From the NCBI GenBank assembly GCA_022360055.1, contig JAKSDO010000209.1:20397-84396 (forward strand): 64,000 bases of DNA. The letters are read 5' to 3'. How positions within the stretch are numbered: position 1 is the stretch's first letter; the number at the start of each line of letters is the position of its first letter. The translations under genes were made by a program, and so were the position numbers. This document shows, in pieces, positions 62,940 to 64,000 of this stretch. Source of the DNA: Cytophagales bacterium (GTDB taxonomy: Bacteria; Bacteroidota; Bacteroidia; Cytophagales; Cyclobacteriaceae). A model generated the notes under the pieces. The model was not told the DNA's origin, made no database searches, and saw nothing but the letters and a program-made list of their open reading frames with translations.

Positions 62940-63995
62940 TTATTTCATATTCGTGAGATGACGGGTCGAGGTATGTAGATAGTCACAAGTTTCTCCGAGG
63001 TATTTTTTAAACTCCTCTTCGTTGTTGATGATGGCATAAAAATCCTCAACATATTTTATAGCGCTCTTTTTATACTTTTTGCCTAAGAATTTTGCGTTTT
63101 CCAAAAGCGTTTCGATTGCGGATCTTTTTTGATTAAACAACATCAAGGTTTCTTCGTAGTTACCGATTGTTCTGCAAGCGCCTTTAAAAAAGCGATCCTT
63201 TACGCGGGAAATCGGTAATTTCGTAGAGGGCATTGCATAAGGTGTGCTGATTATACCGGCGCCGTCAAAATCAAACGGAACGGGAATGAGCTCTTTGTCG
63301 TCAAGACTTATGAGATCGACGTTGTGCCTGGTATGAACCCACCAGTCCGTATTTCCTATCATGAACTGAAACAATGAAAACACATCAAATGCTTTCTGGT
63401 TACAACTGTCCGGGCTCCAGATTTTTTTATCCGTTACTTCCCCCCCAATTCGATCCGCAAGCTGGGCATCATCTTCTATTAAAAATCCGGATTTTACAAT
63501 ATCGGGATGGTTTTGTCGTATATCCTTGTAAGTGACGTTTACCAGCCGGACCCTGTAGCTATAATCAGTTAAGGTATTATAGGTCCTGTAAGCCAAATAT
63601 TCCAACAATGCATAATTCTGATAATCGTCCGATTCATTGCAATGCGTGACCAGTTTTACCTTGTCCTGTCCTTCAAAAACAGTATGCTCCGTTGATTTTT
63701 TCTCAAAGTTGATCTTTAATGGGGGAAACTCGCAGATATTGGCAGTTCTTCTGGTTTTTCCTCTTGCCTTGACTTTGATATTGAAAGCCCGGATCGATTC
63801 ATGATCGATTTTCCGAATCAGAAATGCAGGACTATACAGAGGTTCATCGCTCTTATCATTTAAAACTTCCTGCATATCCAAATACAGGATAAGCTCCAGC
63901 GGGTCCGATTCACCGAATAAATGATTTGAAAAAGAGGTGTTACCGGGACTAAATCCGAGACCGATTGTCGGAATACATGCGAACAGGGTAAACAT
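62940..63995 (-). CDS. Conserved Bacteroidota protein with FDFDGAG motif; start may be outside
   Basis: A 351-residue or longer protein. It resembles a Bacteroidota family (from memory) with N-terminal beta domain (LELILYLDMQEVLNDKSDEP), the strongly conserved FPPLKINFEKK and HTVFEGQDKVKLVTHC, a middle FQFMIGNTDWWVHTRHN, and PVPFDFDGAGIIST. The TDWW..HN and PFDFDG pattern is like the catalytic Asp regions of CotH/HipA-type atypical kinases, which is only suggestive. A signal-like stretch (LFACIPTIGLGFS) opens the frame, but the frame is open to the window end, so the true start may be up to a few residues beyond 64000. Confidence 0.72.
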   Translation of the reverse strand: MFTLFACIPTIGLGFSPGNTSFSNHLFGESDPLELILYLDMQEVLNDKSDEPLYSPAFLIRKIDHESIRAFNIKVKARGKTRRTANICEFPPLKINFEKKSTEHTVFEGQDKVKLVTHCNESDDYQNYALLEYLAYRTYNTLTDYSYRVRLVNVTYKDIRQNHPDIVKSGFLIEDDAQLADRIGGEVTDKKIWSPDSCNQKAFDVFSLFQFMIGNTDWWVHTRHNVDLISLDDKELIPVPFDFDGAGIISTPYAMPSTKLPISRVKDRFFKGACRTIGNYEETLMLFNQKRSAIETLLENAKFLGKKYKKSAIKYVEDFYAIINNEEEFKKYLGETCDYLHTSTRHLTNMK

Positions 63996-64000
63996 CCATA

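Overview
The window looks like chromosomal DNA of a free-living Bacteroidota, probably a marine or sediment Saprospiria/Cytophagia-like organism. The reasons are a protein with a gliding-motility-type (type IX secretion, type B) C-terminal sorting domain, a two-component-propeller (Reg_prop) histidine kinase, DUF5686/CarboxypepD_reg and DUF2490 envelope proteins, many short-signal lipoproteins, frequent TTG starts, AT-rich leaders without strong Shine-Dalgarno sites, and several promoters of the Bacteroidetes TTTG-N19/20-TAnnTTTG type. I saw no rRNA, tRNA or CRISPR array.

Layout. 1-2104: end of a [NiFe]-hydrogenase maturation locus (hypD cut by the window edge, hypE). 2326-13494: envelope and scavenging genes (DUF5686, DUF2490, lipid kinase, Tat-exported Gfo/Idh oxidoreductase, sulfatase lipoprotein, SASA esterase lipoprotein, lipoprotein RidA, FG-GAP lipoprotein) with one gene remnant. 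13578-21027 (minus): a seven-gene V-type ATPase operon E-DUF2764-A-B-D-I-K whose K subunit carries all five Na+-ligand positions known from Enterococcus hirae NtpK; a Rex redox repressor lies directly upstream. 22198-24326: two tandem-USP proteins. 24590-26823: an AT-rich patch with an exported EEP-family protein, a decayed IS1182-type transposase and a TetR regulator with an operator at its own promoter. 27077-30883: Tat-exported ManD-like enolase-superfamily enzyme, M64 peptidase, another truncated gene.

30880-43251: a GntR/UTRA repressor faces a large catabolic operon: 2-oxoacid dehydrogenase E2 and fused E1, mannitol-1-phosphate dehydrogenase-like, PHP protein, class II aldolase-SDR fusion, L-sorbose-1-phosphate-reductase-like enzyme and FGGY kinase. 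A perfect 18-bp palindrome overlaps the operon's -33 element, with a second copy nearby, so a phosphorylated ketose or hexitol is a plausible substrate and inducer. glgX follows.

The most unusual part is 49212-50195. Between two histidine kinases transcribed away from it (45383-48961 minus, 50440-52617 plus) lies an unannotated-looking 1.1 kb that holds four tiny minus-strand genes arranged as two tandem copies of a two-gene cassette: a 57-aa lipoprotein ending in an invariant 19-residue Cys-x-Cys tail, and a 56-aa membrane-anchored peptide with a conserved C-terminus. A consensus promoter precedes them and an intrinsic terminator follows them. The paralogues differ at many synonymous positions but keep the tail identical, so they are real genes under selection. 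The plus-strand kinase has lost two canonical ATP-site residues. This looks like an undescribed small-surface-peptide/sensor locus.

52824-64000: metG, a small basic protein with a 21-A tract, deoC, acylphosphatase, a Bacteroidota hypothetical, rlmD-like rRNA methyltransferase, a T9SS-exported large protein, a DUF2911 protein and a protein of unknown function that may run off the window end.
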